The notes below the pieces were generated by a model. That model did not search any database. It saw only the letters and a program-made list of their open reading frames with translations, and was not told the DNA's origin. 7,438 bases of DNA from Parcubacteria group bacterium CG08_land_8_20_14_0_20_43_9 (GTDB lineage Bacteria; Patescibacteriota; Minisyncoccia; Minisyncoccales; PEYH01), in the NCBI GenBank assembly GCA_002774465.1, contig PEYH01000042.1, forward strand, positions 1 through 7,438, given 5' to 3'. Both the position numbers and the translations under genes were made by a program. Of the stretch, positions 1 through 6,697 are shown in pieces. Each line of letters begins with the position of its first letter. Within the stretch, counting starts at the first letter, position 1.

Positions 1-83
1 CCTTTGCCATCAAAAGGAACGTCAAAATTAACCCTTAATAGGACCCGCTTATTTTGAAAAGCAAAATTATTAAGCGTTTTCAT
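1..83 (-). CDS. pgk: Phosphoglycerate kinase, N-terminal fragment (cut by window edge)
   Basis: Reading leftwards from the ATG at 83-81 gives 27 codons before the window ends, beginning MKTLNNFAFQNKRVLLR and continuing VNFDVPFDGK. A short leader, then a basic KRVLLRV strand, then a (D/N)F(D/N)VP loop is the usual start of phosphoglycerate kinase. That enzyme moves phosphate from 1,3-bisphosphoglycerate to ADP in cytoplasmic glycolysis. The loop is normally RVDFNVP, whose Asp and Asn contact 3-phosphoglycerate; here the two residues are exchanged (RVNFDVP). No Shine-Dalgarno sequence precedes the ATG. The gene lies 57 bp downstream of the ATPase gene on the same strand and could be read from the same transcript. 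Identification rests on 27 residues, but the pattern is distinctive. Confidence 0.8.
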   Translation of the reverse strand, partial: MKTLNNFAFQNKRVLLRVNFDVPFDGK

Positions 84-140
84 AAATCATTCAAAAAAAA
101 CAACTGCTAATGATAAATTGTTGATTATTAATCAGCTGAA

Positions 141-1832
141 TCACTGGAACCTGACTTTTTCTCCGGGTTTCAAGACCCCGCTTTTTCTTTCAGCTTCTTT
201 GGGCAAAGTTCCTCCTCTGGACACTGCTGTTGGCTTGATATTGTGCAGGGCTTCTCCAAGCGCATCCTTCAAAGCGCTTACATCCACCTCTATTTTGGCT
301 TTTTCCCTCCCATTATAATTTTTGGCGCGCGGAGGAGAAAAAGGAATCGGCTCTTTGTCTAAGGCCTCTTTCAGGCTTATCGGAGCTGTCTCTGTCGTTT
401 TTTCTTCTGCTTCGGCTCCGGCTTCCGCTCTTACTCCTGCCCCTGCCCCTGTTCCTGCCCCTATAACGTTTGGCGGTGGAGCGAAATTCCTATTCTCGTT
501 GTCAAATCTCCTCTTTTTTTTCTTTTTCTTTTTTTTCGGCAGTTCCACTCCCTCGCCTTCTCTTGACCACTCGCTGATGCGGTCCTCCACCTCTTTTCTG
601 GAAAGAGCGTATTCTTTCCGCGAAAAATCAATTATTTCATTCTTGAAAGAATGCTCCAGTTTGCCGGCGGGCGGAAGCGTTAAGGCGGAAAACGGCCGGC
701 CGGCGACCCCGTCAATCATCAGTTTTATATATATATCATATTTTGGCAGATTTACGAAATCGCCTGCCTCAAAAACCGGAGTAAATTCTTTTTCCAGATA
801 CTCCGCATCTTCAGCCCCGATTCTAAAAGTGATTATTGTCCCGGCATTGCCGAAAACCGCATCTGCCACCACCTCTTCCATCTGGGCGATATACTGGTGC
901 GCCAAAACCAGCGACAAGCGGTATTTTCTGGCTTCCGATAAAATATTGGCGAATGACTCGGTGGCGAAATTTTGAAACTCGTCTACATAGAGGAAAAAGT
1001 CGTTTCTTTCCTGCTCGGGCATTTCCACGCGCGACATTGCCGCTAAATAGAGCTTAGTGATGATAAGAGCGCCCAAGAGAGTGGAATTGGCCTCGCCTAT
1101 CCTTCCTTTGGAAAGATTGACGATAAGGATTTTCTTTTGGTCCATAATCTCTCTCATATCTATTGAAGAGCGGACTTGACCGATGATATTCCTTATCAAC
1201 GGGTTGGAAGAAAATTGTCCTACTTTGTTCTGGATGGCTGCTGTCGCCTCTACCTCGTATCGCTGGGTGTAACGGGCAAATTCCTGGGTCCAGAAAGCCC
1301 TGATCACCGGGTCGGCAACCGCTTCAACCACTTTTCTTCTGTAATCCACATCTGACAACATTCTGTTAATGCAAAGAAGGGTGGAGCCCGGATATTCCAA
1401 AAGGGCCAAGATGGCATTGTTCAAAATGTATTCCATTCTGGCAGACCAAACATCGGGCCAAATTTTCTTAAAAACACCCATTAAGCCGGAGGCAATCAAA
1501 TGGCGGGTATTCGGGTCTTTAACCTCCATAATATTAAAACCAACCGGCCAATCAATATCAGCCGGATTCAGATAGACCACATCTTTAATTCTTTCCTTAG
1601 GCACATAATCCAGAAGTTCTTCTGCCTGCTCTCCGTGAGGGTCGACAAAAGCCAAGCCGTAGCCCTGGCGGATATCCTGGGCTGCCATATTGGCAAGCAA
1701 AGTGGTTTTCCCCATGCCTGTTTTCCCGATGATATAAATGTGCTTTCGGCGGTCATCGAGCCTGATGCCGAACTTTTTATCCGTGTTGCGGAAATTCGTT
1801 ATGCCTAAAAAATTGATATATTCATCCTCCAT
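141..1832 (-). CDS. Membrane-associated HerA/VirD4-like (type IV coupling-type) P-loop ATPase
   Basis: This 563-residue ATPase belongs to the DUF87/TraD-TrwB-like group, hexameric pumps that drive DNA or protein through a membrane pore. Walker A is GKTGMGKT at 36-43. The DPHGE motif that follows in this family is at 64-68. Walker B is LYVDEFQ at 281-287, followed by SEARKYRL (299-306) and the AHQY sensor region (311-314). The family signature KYDIYIKLMIDG with PFSALTLPP lies at 364-388. After the core comes a low-complexity tail: eight lysines (433-440), a Gly/Ala-rich stretch (459-475), and a C-terminal GVLKPGEKVRF (552-562) that looks conserved. There is no membrane segment of its own; the preceding gene encodes one. 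The ATG lies 19 bp after that gene's stop, without a Shine-Dalgarno, and fits the usual NFRN...FGI..DDRR start of the domain. Substrate is unknown: conjugation, DNA uptake and a pilus or secretion role are all possible. Confidence 0.85.
   Translation of the reverse strand: MEDEYINFLGITNFRNTDKKFGIRLDDRRKHIYIIGKTGMGKTTLLANMAAQDIRQGYGLAFVDPHGEQAEELLDYVPKERIKDVVYLNPADIDWPVGFNIMEVKDPNTRHLIASGLMGVFKKIWPDVWSARMEYILNNAILALLEYPGSTLLCINRMLSDVDYRRKVVEAVADPVIRAFWTQEFARYTQRYEVEATAAIQNKVGQFSSNPLIRNIIGQVRSSIDMREIMDQKKILIVNLSKGRIGEANSTLLGALIITKLYLAAMSRVEMPEQERNDFFLYVDEFQNFATESFANILSEARKYRLSLVLAHQYIAQMEEVVADAVFGNAGTIITFRIGAEDAEYLEKEFTPVFEAGDFVNLPKYDIYIKLMIDGVAGRPFSALTLPPAGKLEHSFKNEIIDFSRKEYALSRKEVEDRISEWSREGEGVELPKKKKKKKKRRFDNENRNFAPPPNVIGAGTGAGAGVRAEAGAEAEEKTTETAPISLKEALDKEPIPFSPPRAKNYNGREKAKIEVDVSALKDALGEALHNIKPTAVSRGGTLPKEAERKSGVLKPGEKVRFQ
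436..462. repeat. Imperfect tandem hexamer CCTGCC (about 4.5 copies) in the ATPase gene
   Basis: Four consecutive 6-bp units (CCTGCC, CCTGCC, CCTGTT, CCTGCC) followed by CCT encode the Gly/Ala-rich linker of the ATPase tail. Because the unit is a multiple of three, gain or loss of copies would change linker length without shifting the frame. It probably marks a flexible, fast-evolving linker. Confidence 0.75.
513..536. repeat. Homopurine/homopyrimidine tract encoding eight lysines
   Basis: On the coding strand the tract is A8-G-A5-G-A8 and encodes Lys433-440 of the ATPase. The two 8-base A runs are candidate slippage sites. A one-base change would remove the normal C-terminal tail while leaving the whole ATPase core intact. 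The Lys block followed by Arg-Arg could bind nucleic acid or acidic lipid, which is inference. Confidence 0.7.
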
Positions 1833-1851
1833 ATAATAATAGTATGGCTGA

Positions 1852-3162
1852 TTAGGTTCCCGGCAAATTTATCGGCGGCTCGGCTTTTTTGGCTTCAATC
1901 CTCTGGACCATCGGAGCCGGCACCGCGGCCCGACCGACAAAATGAAACATCGTCGCCAACTCTTCAAGATTTAAGATAAAGGTCTTGCCCGGCTTTGGAT
2001 AATTATACCACAAACGCGCTTGATATTTCCTGAATAACCGCCTCTTGCGCAGATAGAGCTTGCGTTCATAAAACAATATATTGAAAAATAATCTTCCGTG
2101 CTTGTGAATCTTGGTGATGCTCGGGGACCAGGGCTTAAAACTATTAAGATTTTCGGTATTAAAATTGGCGAAAAAGGCCAGAACATTTTTAAGGTTTGCC
2201 TTATGCCATTTGTCTCTCTCGCCCAAGATTATAAACCGGATGAATCCCTCAAACATAACTTTGGAAATTTTTTGCTCCACTTGGGAAACCACTTCTCTCT
2301 CCCCTGGCGTAAGCTTCATTTCCGGAGGAAGGATAAACCTCTCTTCTTTCTCTTCCGGAAAATCAGCCGGGGGCTGGCCAGTCAAAACAACATCCAGCGC
2401 CTGCTTTATCAGGGAATGTTTCTTAGTTTTCCCCTTGGAAGAATCCTGCCTGTAAACCAGCTTATTTACCTCTGTTGTTGCCCTGTCTTTATAGTTATTC
2501 TCTGCGTTAGTCACCGGCTTTATCCTTATCTGGACCCAGATTTGTTCGCCTGGCTCAACTTTTGCCAAACCCTCAAGCAGAGAGGCCAGCGGATCCACCC
2601 TTTTCTCTTCTTTGGCGGCCGGGCTTTCTTCAAAAAATCTTGAATATGTTTTTATCGGATAGATATCGGGCTTGATAAACTCATAATCGCTACCCCACAA
2701 ATCCCAGGTCTTATTGGGTATGTCTTGCGGAATTTTTAGAGTATAATCTTCCGCTTCCGTAATCTCCACTTCAGGGTATTGCGCGTAAATGCTTGATTCT
2801 ATCAGGTTCCGGAGATCTTTGGGAGTCCTGATATAAAAATGGATATCTCCGCCGATGCTCGTCACTTCAATGGCCATAGCCACCTGATATTTTCCTTCCC
2901 ACCAGGTTTCCCACCAATCGGGCGGGTCATAGAGCATCCAGAAACCCGCAAAGACCTGCTCCATCGCCCTGAAGGGCCTATCCACCTCGGCCGGCATTTT
3001 TAATTCAAGCAGCATATTGGGAACGGTCTTGGCGTACAAATCCTGCCGCCATTTAATCCACATAAATAAAAAAGGCCGCCATAAAATAAGGAGTGGCAGA
3101 ACCCACCACCAGACCTTAAAAATTGCCCAGATAGGGGAAACAATGGTCCAAAAAACCTCCAT
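1852..3162 (-). CDS. Membrane-anchored N-terminal partner of the downstream translocase ATPase
   Basis: This 436-residue protein has a Trp-rich hydrophobic N-terminus (about 4-36, probably one or two membrane segments or a hairpin) and then a large soluble domain. Recognisable blocks are a VAMAIEV...FYIRTPKDLRNLIESSIYAQYPEVEI section (94-134), a charged Pro/Glu-rich linker (178-205 and 263-285), and a C-terminal block FILNLEELATMFHF (395-408) followed by PPINLP (429-434). From memory of the family, EELAT-(F/Y)HF followed by PP.NLP sits directly before the NFRN...DDRR..Y.IGKTG.GKT ATPase start in longer single-chain translocases. Here that order is preserved across two genes. It starts 13 bp after the regulator gene and ends 19 bp before the ATPase gene, in a different frame. 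The likely role is membrane anchor and assembly domain for the ATPase; no enzyme motif is visible. Specific function unproven. Confidence 0.75.
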   Translation of the reverse strand: MEVFWTIVSPIWAIFKVWWWVLPLLILWRPFLFMWIKWRQDLYAKTVPNMLLELKMPAEVDRPFRAMEQVFAGFWMLYDPPDWWETWWEGKYQVAMAIEVTSIGGDIHFYIRTPKDLRNLIESSIYAQYPEVEITEAEDYTLKIPQDIPNKTWDLWGSDYEFIKPDIYPIKTYSRFFEESPAAKEEKRVDPLASLLEGLAKVEPGEQIWVQIRIKPVTNAENNYKDRATTEVNKLVYRQDSSKGKTKKHSLIKQALDVVLTGQPPADFPEEKEERFILPPEMKLTPGEREVVSQVEQKISKVMFEGFIRFIILGERDKWHKANLKNVLAFFANFNTENLNSFKPWSPSITKIHKHGRLFFNILFYERKLYLRKRRLFRKYQARLWYNYPKPGKTFILNLEELATMFHFVGRAAVPAPMVQRIEAKKAEPPINLPGT

Positions 3163-3175
3163 TGAGATAAGCTGA

Positions 3176-4183
3176 TTACTTCTTTTCAGCCAGGGAATAT
3201 CTGCCCTGTTTGTCCTTTTTGAACAAGGTTTTATCCTGCAAGTTCAAGAAGATTGTGCTCGCCTGCACTTTCCTTTGTTCAAGGATTTTTTGAAGAAGCT
3301 CTTCTTTCATAAGCCCCTTCTTATTCTGTTTTAAGATTTTAACCAGAATATCCTTCACCGTGCCCGGCTTGTAACCCCATTCTTTTAGGGCATAAACGCC
3401 CCTGCCAATGAGGACAAATCCATCATTTCTGATAAGCTCGTTGTGCACGCTCTCCGGAAGAACTTTTCTGGAAACCGAGGGCAGCTTGCCGATTAATTCC
3501 GTAATCTCCATAAAATGCAGCGGACGATTTTCCCTTTTCAGCGCCAAATAGGCCTGATCCTTAAGGCCCCTGGGTCTGATTTCCGGCCAATCCACCAAGC
3601 CGTACAAGCCAAACGGCGATTCAAAAACGAATTTAGAAATATCAATATATGAAACAAGAACCGAAATCTTTATTCCAACTGGAACCCTTTTGCCCACCTC
3701 TTCTATGGGCAAAGGAACTAACGTATTCTTGAACTCCTTAATCAGAAAATTGAGCAGGGTCTTGACTTCTTGAATTTTCTCGGGGTCAGTGGTCCAAAAC
3801 GGATAAAAATCGTCTGTTTCTTTGAATTTATAAAAATCTTCTCCCAGATTAAGCAAAAGGAGGACATAATTTTTGAACCTCCCCTGCCCCAAATCATCAA
3901 ACAATTTTTCCTCCCCCCGGATTCTGCCGTGCTCGTCGAAATAATCAAGGAAATACTGAAACGGCTTCTGAAGTTTGGCTTTTTGCCGCTCCCTAATCAA
4001 TTCAAAGGCGTTCTCCTCAAGCTGCCTTACCCTTTCCCGGGTAATTTTGAGCTGGTTGCCGATTGCCTGGAGGGTAAGGGGCTCTTGGCCGACCAAACCA
4101 AAACGCCTCTCCAGGACCTCTCTTTTGCGGGGAGCTAAATCGTGGAAAATTTCGTCAATAACCCTTTCGTAATTTATAATCAT
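3176..4183 (-). CDS. Sigma-70 region 4-like and HARE-HTH regulator
   Basis: This 335-residue cytoplasmic DNA-binding protein begins with a near-canonical sigma-70 region 4: LAPRKREVLERRFGL (16-30), then LTLQAIGNQLKITRERVRQLE (36-56), which is the helix-turn-helix that reads -35 elements in true sigma factors. Region 2, needed to bind core RNA polymerase and melt the -10 element, is absent, so it is unlikely to be a standalone sigma factor. A middle section (about 75-205) has no motif I recognise. Residues about 206-272 (LALKRENRPLHFMEITELI...VHNELIRNDGFVLIGRGVYALKEWGY) match the HARE-HTH winged-helix module, also known from the delta subunit of RNA polymerase. A further winged-helix-like segment (273-333) ends with FKKDKQGRYSL. 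It heads an operon with the membrane protein and ATPase and has its own promoter and a direct repeat upstream. Probable transcription regulator; target unknown. Confidence 0.8.
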   Translation of the reverse strand: MIINYERVIDEIFHDLAPRKREVLERRFGLVGQEPLTLQAIGNQLKITRERVRQLEENAFELIRERQKAKLQKPFQYFLDYFDEHGRIRGEEKLFDDLGQGRFKNYVLLLLNLGEDFYKFKETDDFYPFWTTDPEKIQEVKTLLNFLIKEFKNTLVPLPIEEVGKRVPVGIKISVLVSYIDISKFVFESPFGLYGLVDWPEIRPRGLKDQAYLALKRENRPLHFMEITELIGKLPSVSRKVLPESVHNELIRNDGFVLIGRGVYALKEWGYKPGTVKDILVKILKQNKKGLMKEELLQKILEQRKVQASTIFLNLQDKTLFKKDKQGRYSLAEKK

Positions 4184-4195
4184 ATTCTTAAACGG

Positions 4196-4233
4196 TTAAT
4201 AGCGCCTCTTTTCAACTATTAATAGCGACTCTT
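4196..4233. repeat. Direct repeat of TTAATAGCGMCTCTT, possible operator
   Basis: Two 15-bp copies, at 4196-4210 (TTAATAGCGCCTCTT) and 4219-4233 (TTAATAGCGACTCTT), differ at one base and start 23 bp apart, about two helical turns. The right copy also contains part of a 10-bp palindrome, CTATTAATAG (4216-4225). The copy nearer the promoter overlaps the predicted transcription start (about 4230); the other lies in the leader before the regulator gene. The placement suits repression or autoregulation by a tandem-HTH protein. The repeat is seen directly; the operator role is inferred. Confidence 0.55.
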
Positions 4234-4236
4234 CTT

Positions 4237-4265
4237 ATTAAAACATTTTGAAGTTATAAAGTCAA
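4237..4265 (-). promoter_or_regulatory. Sigma-70-type promoter for the regulator/translocase operon
   Basis: On the minus strand TTGACT (4265-4260) matches 5 of 6 bases of the -35 consensus. It is separated by exactly 17 bp from TTTAAT (4242-4237), which matches 5 of 6 of the -10 consensus. The predicted start near 4230 gives a leader of about 47 nt before the regulator ATG at 4183. This leader contains the direct repeats. The promoter lies in the 123-bp gap after secF, so this operon can be transcribed independently of secDF. Confidence 0.65.
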
Positions 4266-4306
4266 GTTTTGGGCCTGTGGAAAAACGACTAAACAAGATT
4301 ATTCAT

Positions 4307-5212
4307 TCATTTAACGAACCGTCTCTGGAGATTGTATATTTGAGCAATAAGCGTGCTTGCCAAAAATATGGAAGAATATGAGCCGAAAGCTATTCCGATA
4401 ATCAGGGCGAAAGAAAAATATGTCAAGCTTTGATCGCCAAAGAAAAATATTGCCGATAAAACGATTAGGGTGGCAAAGCCGGTGCTAAGAGACCGAACTA
4501 ATGTCTGATTCAAACTATCGTCAATAACATCATTAAATGCTTCGCCCGGACTTTTTATAAGATTTTCTCTTATCCTGTCGAAAACAACCACTGTATCGTT
4601 AACAGAATAACCTAAAATGGTAAGAAGGGCGGTTAAAATAGGAATAGAAAATTCCACGCCCCAGAAATGTCCAAGCGCTGCAAAAATTCCAACAGGAATC
4701 AAAACATCATGCATCAGGGCTATAACCGTAGCTATGCCATATTGCCATGATTTGACTGGCCGAGAAATTTTCCTAAAAGCAAAGGCCACATATAGGACTA
4801 TGGCGATAATGGACAGCATTACTGCCCTAACTGATTTTGTCTTGCTTTCTCCTCCAACCACCGGGCTGACCGATTCATAACTAATTGATTCTTTTTCTAT
4901 CTTGTCTGAACTATACAATATAGCAGAGACCCTATCCTTGATTTCCTGGGAAACTTCCGGCATTTTGACCACTACTCCTCTTTCTCCGCTAAGGCGAATA
5001 GAAAAATTATCCAATCCAAGGTCGGAAAGATTTTTTGATAATTCTTGAGTATCCGACTGTTGCTCAATATACGTTATTTTCAAAATGCTTCCGCCAACGA
5101 ATTCAATTCCCCAATTGATTCCAAAAACCAAAACAGAAACAATGCTGGCTATTATCAAAATGCCAGAGGCAATGAAATATATTTTACTGTATTTTATAAA
5201 TCGGAAATGCAT
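4307..5212 (-). CDS. secF: Protein-export membrane protein SecF
   Basis: This 301-residue polytopic inner-membrane protein pairs with SecD. Together they use the proton gradient to help SecYEG complete protein translocation. Signatures seen: first membrane segment about 10-30; the SecF D1-type motif WGIEFVGG (34-41); a short periplasmic P1-like domain (about 45-115); SPVVG (116-120); membrane segments about 126-146, 157-181 and 187-207; HDV (168-170); the hallmark LGYSVNDTVVVFDRIREN (200-217); and a final pair of segments ending in GSYSSIFLA (277-285). Length is normal for a stand-alone SecF. The ATG lies 4 bp after the secD stop, so translation is probably coupled. There is no Shine-Dalgarno. 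Stop codon TGA. Confidence 0.96.
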   Translation of the reverse strand: MHFRFIKYSKIYFIASGILIIASIVSVLVFGINWGIEFVGGSILKITYIEQQSDTQELSKNLSDLGLDNFSIRLSGERGVVVKMPEVSQEIKDRVSAILYSSDKIEKESISYESVSPVVGGESKTKSVRAVMLSIIAIVLYVAFAFRKISRPVKSWQYGIATVIALMHDVLIPVGIFAALGHFWGVEFSIPILTALLTILGYSVNDTVVVFDRIRENLIKSPGEAFNDVIDDSLNQTLVRSLSTGFATLIVLSAIFFFGDQSLTYFSFALIIGIAFGSYSSIFLASTLIAQIYNLQRRFVK

Positions 5213-5216
5213 ATAA

Positions 5217-6572
5217 TTACCAAAGCCACTTAATTCTGCTTATTCTTCCTTTTGCAAAGCTGACCAAAAATGCCCTTGTAATAAACACTGAAGACAATAT
5301 GCTCAATATGATTCCCAAAATCAATGTGGTGGCAAAGCCCTTAACAAAGGTCGTGCCAACTGTGAACAATATCAAACCGATTATCAAAGTGGTTATATTG
5401 CTATCTTTAATAGACGGCCAAGCCCTGACAAAACCCTCATCTATCGCCTGGTCAATTTCCTTGCCTTTTTTCAATTCTTCTTTAAATCTGGCAAATATTA
5501 AAATATTAGCGTCCACTGCCATTCCGATTGATAAAATAAACCCGCCGATTCCGGCCAAAGTCAGGGTAATAGGAATCAGCTTGAATAATCCCAAACTTAA
5601 AATACCATAGATTAATAGGGCTAAAGCGGCGAGTAACCCGGGAAACCTATAGCCAAATATCATAATCACGATAATCGCCAAAAATCCTATATATCCGGCT
5701 GTAATGCTTTTTTGAAGAGAAACTATTCCTAAAGTGGGACCAATAGTCACTTGAGAAATCGGCTCTCCTACGGGGACAGGCAGGGCTCCGGCGCTAAGAT
5801 TTCTGGCTAATGTTTTGGCTTCTTCCGCGGTAAAATCTCCGCTAATCTGGGCTTCCCCGCCGGAAATCTTTTCTCTAATCACCGGGGCGGAGAGCATCTG
5901 ATTGTCAATAAAGATCGCTAATGGCTTACCTACAAATTTTTCCGTCAGTTGTTCAAAAATTTTAGCGCCCTCTTCATTGAACTCAAGAGAAACAGTCGGC
6001 TCCAGTGTGGTAGAATCAAAAACAACAGTGGCTTTTTCCAAATATCTTCCGGTTAAGTTTGACGGTTGAAAAGGATTTTGGAATCTGCCTTCTCCGCTCT
6101 CCATTATTTTTTGATTTTCTTCCCGGATAACGTCAAAGTCCGCTTTTGGTTCCTGAAACTCCAAGTAAGGAGTTACGCCAATTTCTTTAATGGCTTGTTG
6201 AGGGTCGGTAATCCCCGGAATCCTTACTAACAAACGATAAGTGTCTCCTGATTGGGTAACCTCAATTTCCGGCTCCCTAACCCCTAAGGCATTTATTCTC
6301 CTATCTATAACATCTCTTAATCCTTGCATTGCCTGGTCCCTGTCTTCTGTCTTTATTTGGGATAAATCGGCCTCATATAAAAGTTCAACCCCGCCTTCAA
6401 GGTCAAGCCCTAACTGAAAGGGCCTGTCCCAAAAATGAGGCAGACCTAAATGCAGTTTATTATTCAAAAAATCAACGCCCTGATTAAAAAATTTTGGCTC
6501 AATGAATATGGCCGTAATTATGCTTAACAAAATGACAGCAATGCTTATAAGTTTGAAATACTTTTTTGCCAT
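5217..6572 (-). CDS. secD: Protein translocase subunit SecD
   Basis: This 451-residue SecD is the larger half of the SecDF export motor. It has an N-terminal membrane segment (about 6-24), then LGLDLEGGVELLYEAD (54-69), the SecD D1 motif. The P1 extracytoplasmic domain follows, including DVIDRRINALGVREPEI (87-103) and IPGITDPQQA (118-127). Next comes the second-half signature with IFIDNQMLSAPVI (220-232) and ISGDFTAEEAKTLARNL (243-259). Five C-terminal membrane segments (about 285-436) contain GMAVDANILIFARFKEE (350-366), the region carrying the functionally important Asp. It is shorter than the about 615-residue E. coli SecD, as is usual for small genomes. The chosen ATG has MAKKYFK directly before the first membrane segment and sits exactly at the predicted transcription start. 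No yajC is visible nearby. Confidence 0.96.
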   Translation of the reverse strand: MAKKYFKLISIAVILLSIITAIFIEPKFFNQGVDFLNNKLHLGLPHFWDRPFQLGLDLEGGVELLYEADLSQIKTEDRDQAMQGLRDVIDRRINALGVREPEIEVTQSGDTYRLLVRIPGITDPQQAIKEIGVTPYLEFQEPKADFDVIREENQKIMESGEGRFQNPFQPSNLTGRYLEKATVVFDSTTLEPTVSLEFNEEGAKIFEQLTEKFVGKPLAIFIDNQMLSAPVIREKISGGEAQISGDFTAEEAKTLARNLSAGALPVPVGEPISQVTIGPTLGIVSLQKSITAGYIGFLAIIVIMIFGYRFPGLLAALALLIYGILSLGLFKLIPITLTLAGIGGFILSIGMAVDANILIFARFKEELKKGKEIDQAIDEGFVRAWPSIKDSNITTLIIGLILFTVGTTFVKGFATTLILGIILSILSSVFITRAFLVSFAKGRISRIKWLW

Positions 6573-6578
6573 TCGGCT

Positions 6579-6607
6579 ATTTTAAGCACTTCTCCCCGAA
6601 AAGTCAA
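6579..6607 (-). promoter_or_regulatory. Promoter of secDF, predicted to give a leaderless mRNA
   Basis: On the minus strand TTGACT (6607-6602), a 17-bp spacer and TAAAAT (6584-6579) match 5 of 6 bases at each consensus hexamer. Only six bases (AGCCGA) separate the -10 hexamer from the secD ATG, so the usual start point 7 bases after the hexamer is the A of the ATG at 6572. A GGAGAAG in the spacer is too far upstream to be a ribosome binding site and would not be transcribed. Confidence 0.6.
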
Positions 6608-6644
6608 ATAACGTCTTATCCAATACAAGATGAGCCTGAAATGA

Positions 6645-6695
6645 TTTTGGAAATTTTGGAAACCTGGTTTCCAATTTTGGAAACCAGGTTTCCAA
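6645..6695. repeat. REP-like inverted palindromes between transposase and secD
   Basis: Two 19-bp arms, TTGGAAACCTGGTTTCCAA (6656-6674) and TTGGAAACCAGGTTTCCAA (6677-6695), are exact reverse complements separated by TT. Each arm is itself palindromic around one central base. The pair can therefore form two small hairpins or one 19-bp stem. Part of the arm motif is repeated on the left, so TTTTGGAAA occurs at 6645, 6654 and 6675. The cluster begins 2 bp after the end of the transposase reading frame. Such palindrome pairs beside a Y1 transposase resemble REP/BIME elements. It has no following T-run on either strand, so it is not a classical terminator. Confidence 0.7.
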
Positions 6696-6697
6696 AG

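Noticed and set aside
93..138. Possible intrinsic terminator after the ATPase gene (imperfect stem AGCTG...CAGTT with TAAT/ATTA, then eight Ts on the minus strand).
   Set aside because: The stem is AT-rich with an internal loop and a 15-base loop, and the T-run ends only about 10 bases before the pgk start. Too weak to list as a terminator.
1500..1808. Open frames on the plus strand across the ATPase, membrane-protein and secDF genes (for example 322-975, 2098-2643, 1500-1808).
   Set aside because: They lie opposite strongly recognised minus-strand genes and their translations show no domain pattern; they are antisense shadows.
3176..4183. Calling the regulator a full sigma factor.
   Set aside because: Region 4 is clear, but no region 2 or 3 is present and the rest is HARE-HTH/winged-helix, so it cannot be expected to direct promoter melting.
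4276..4284. TGTGGAAAA resembling a DnaA box (one mismatch to TGTGGATAA) just upstream of the operon promoter.
   Set aside because: A single imperfect 9-mer with no second box or AT-rich unwinding region; expected by chance at this level.
6656..6695. CRISPR-like or terminator interpretation of the GGAAACC repeats.
   Set aside because: There are no regularly spaced spacers and no T-run after the stem; inverted palindromes beside a Y1 transposase fit REP-like elements better.
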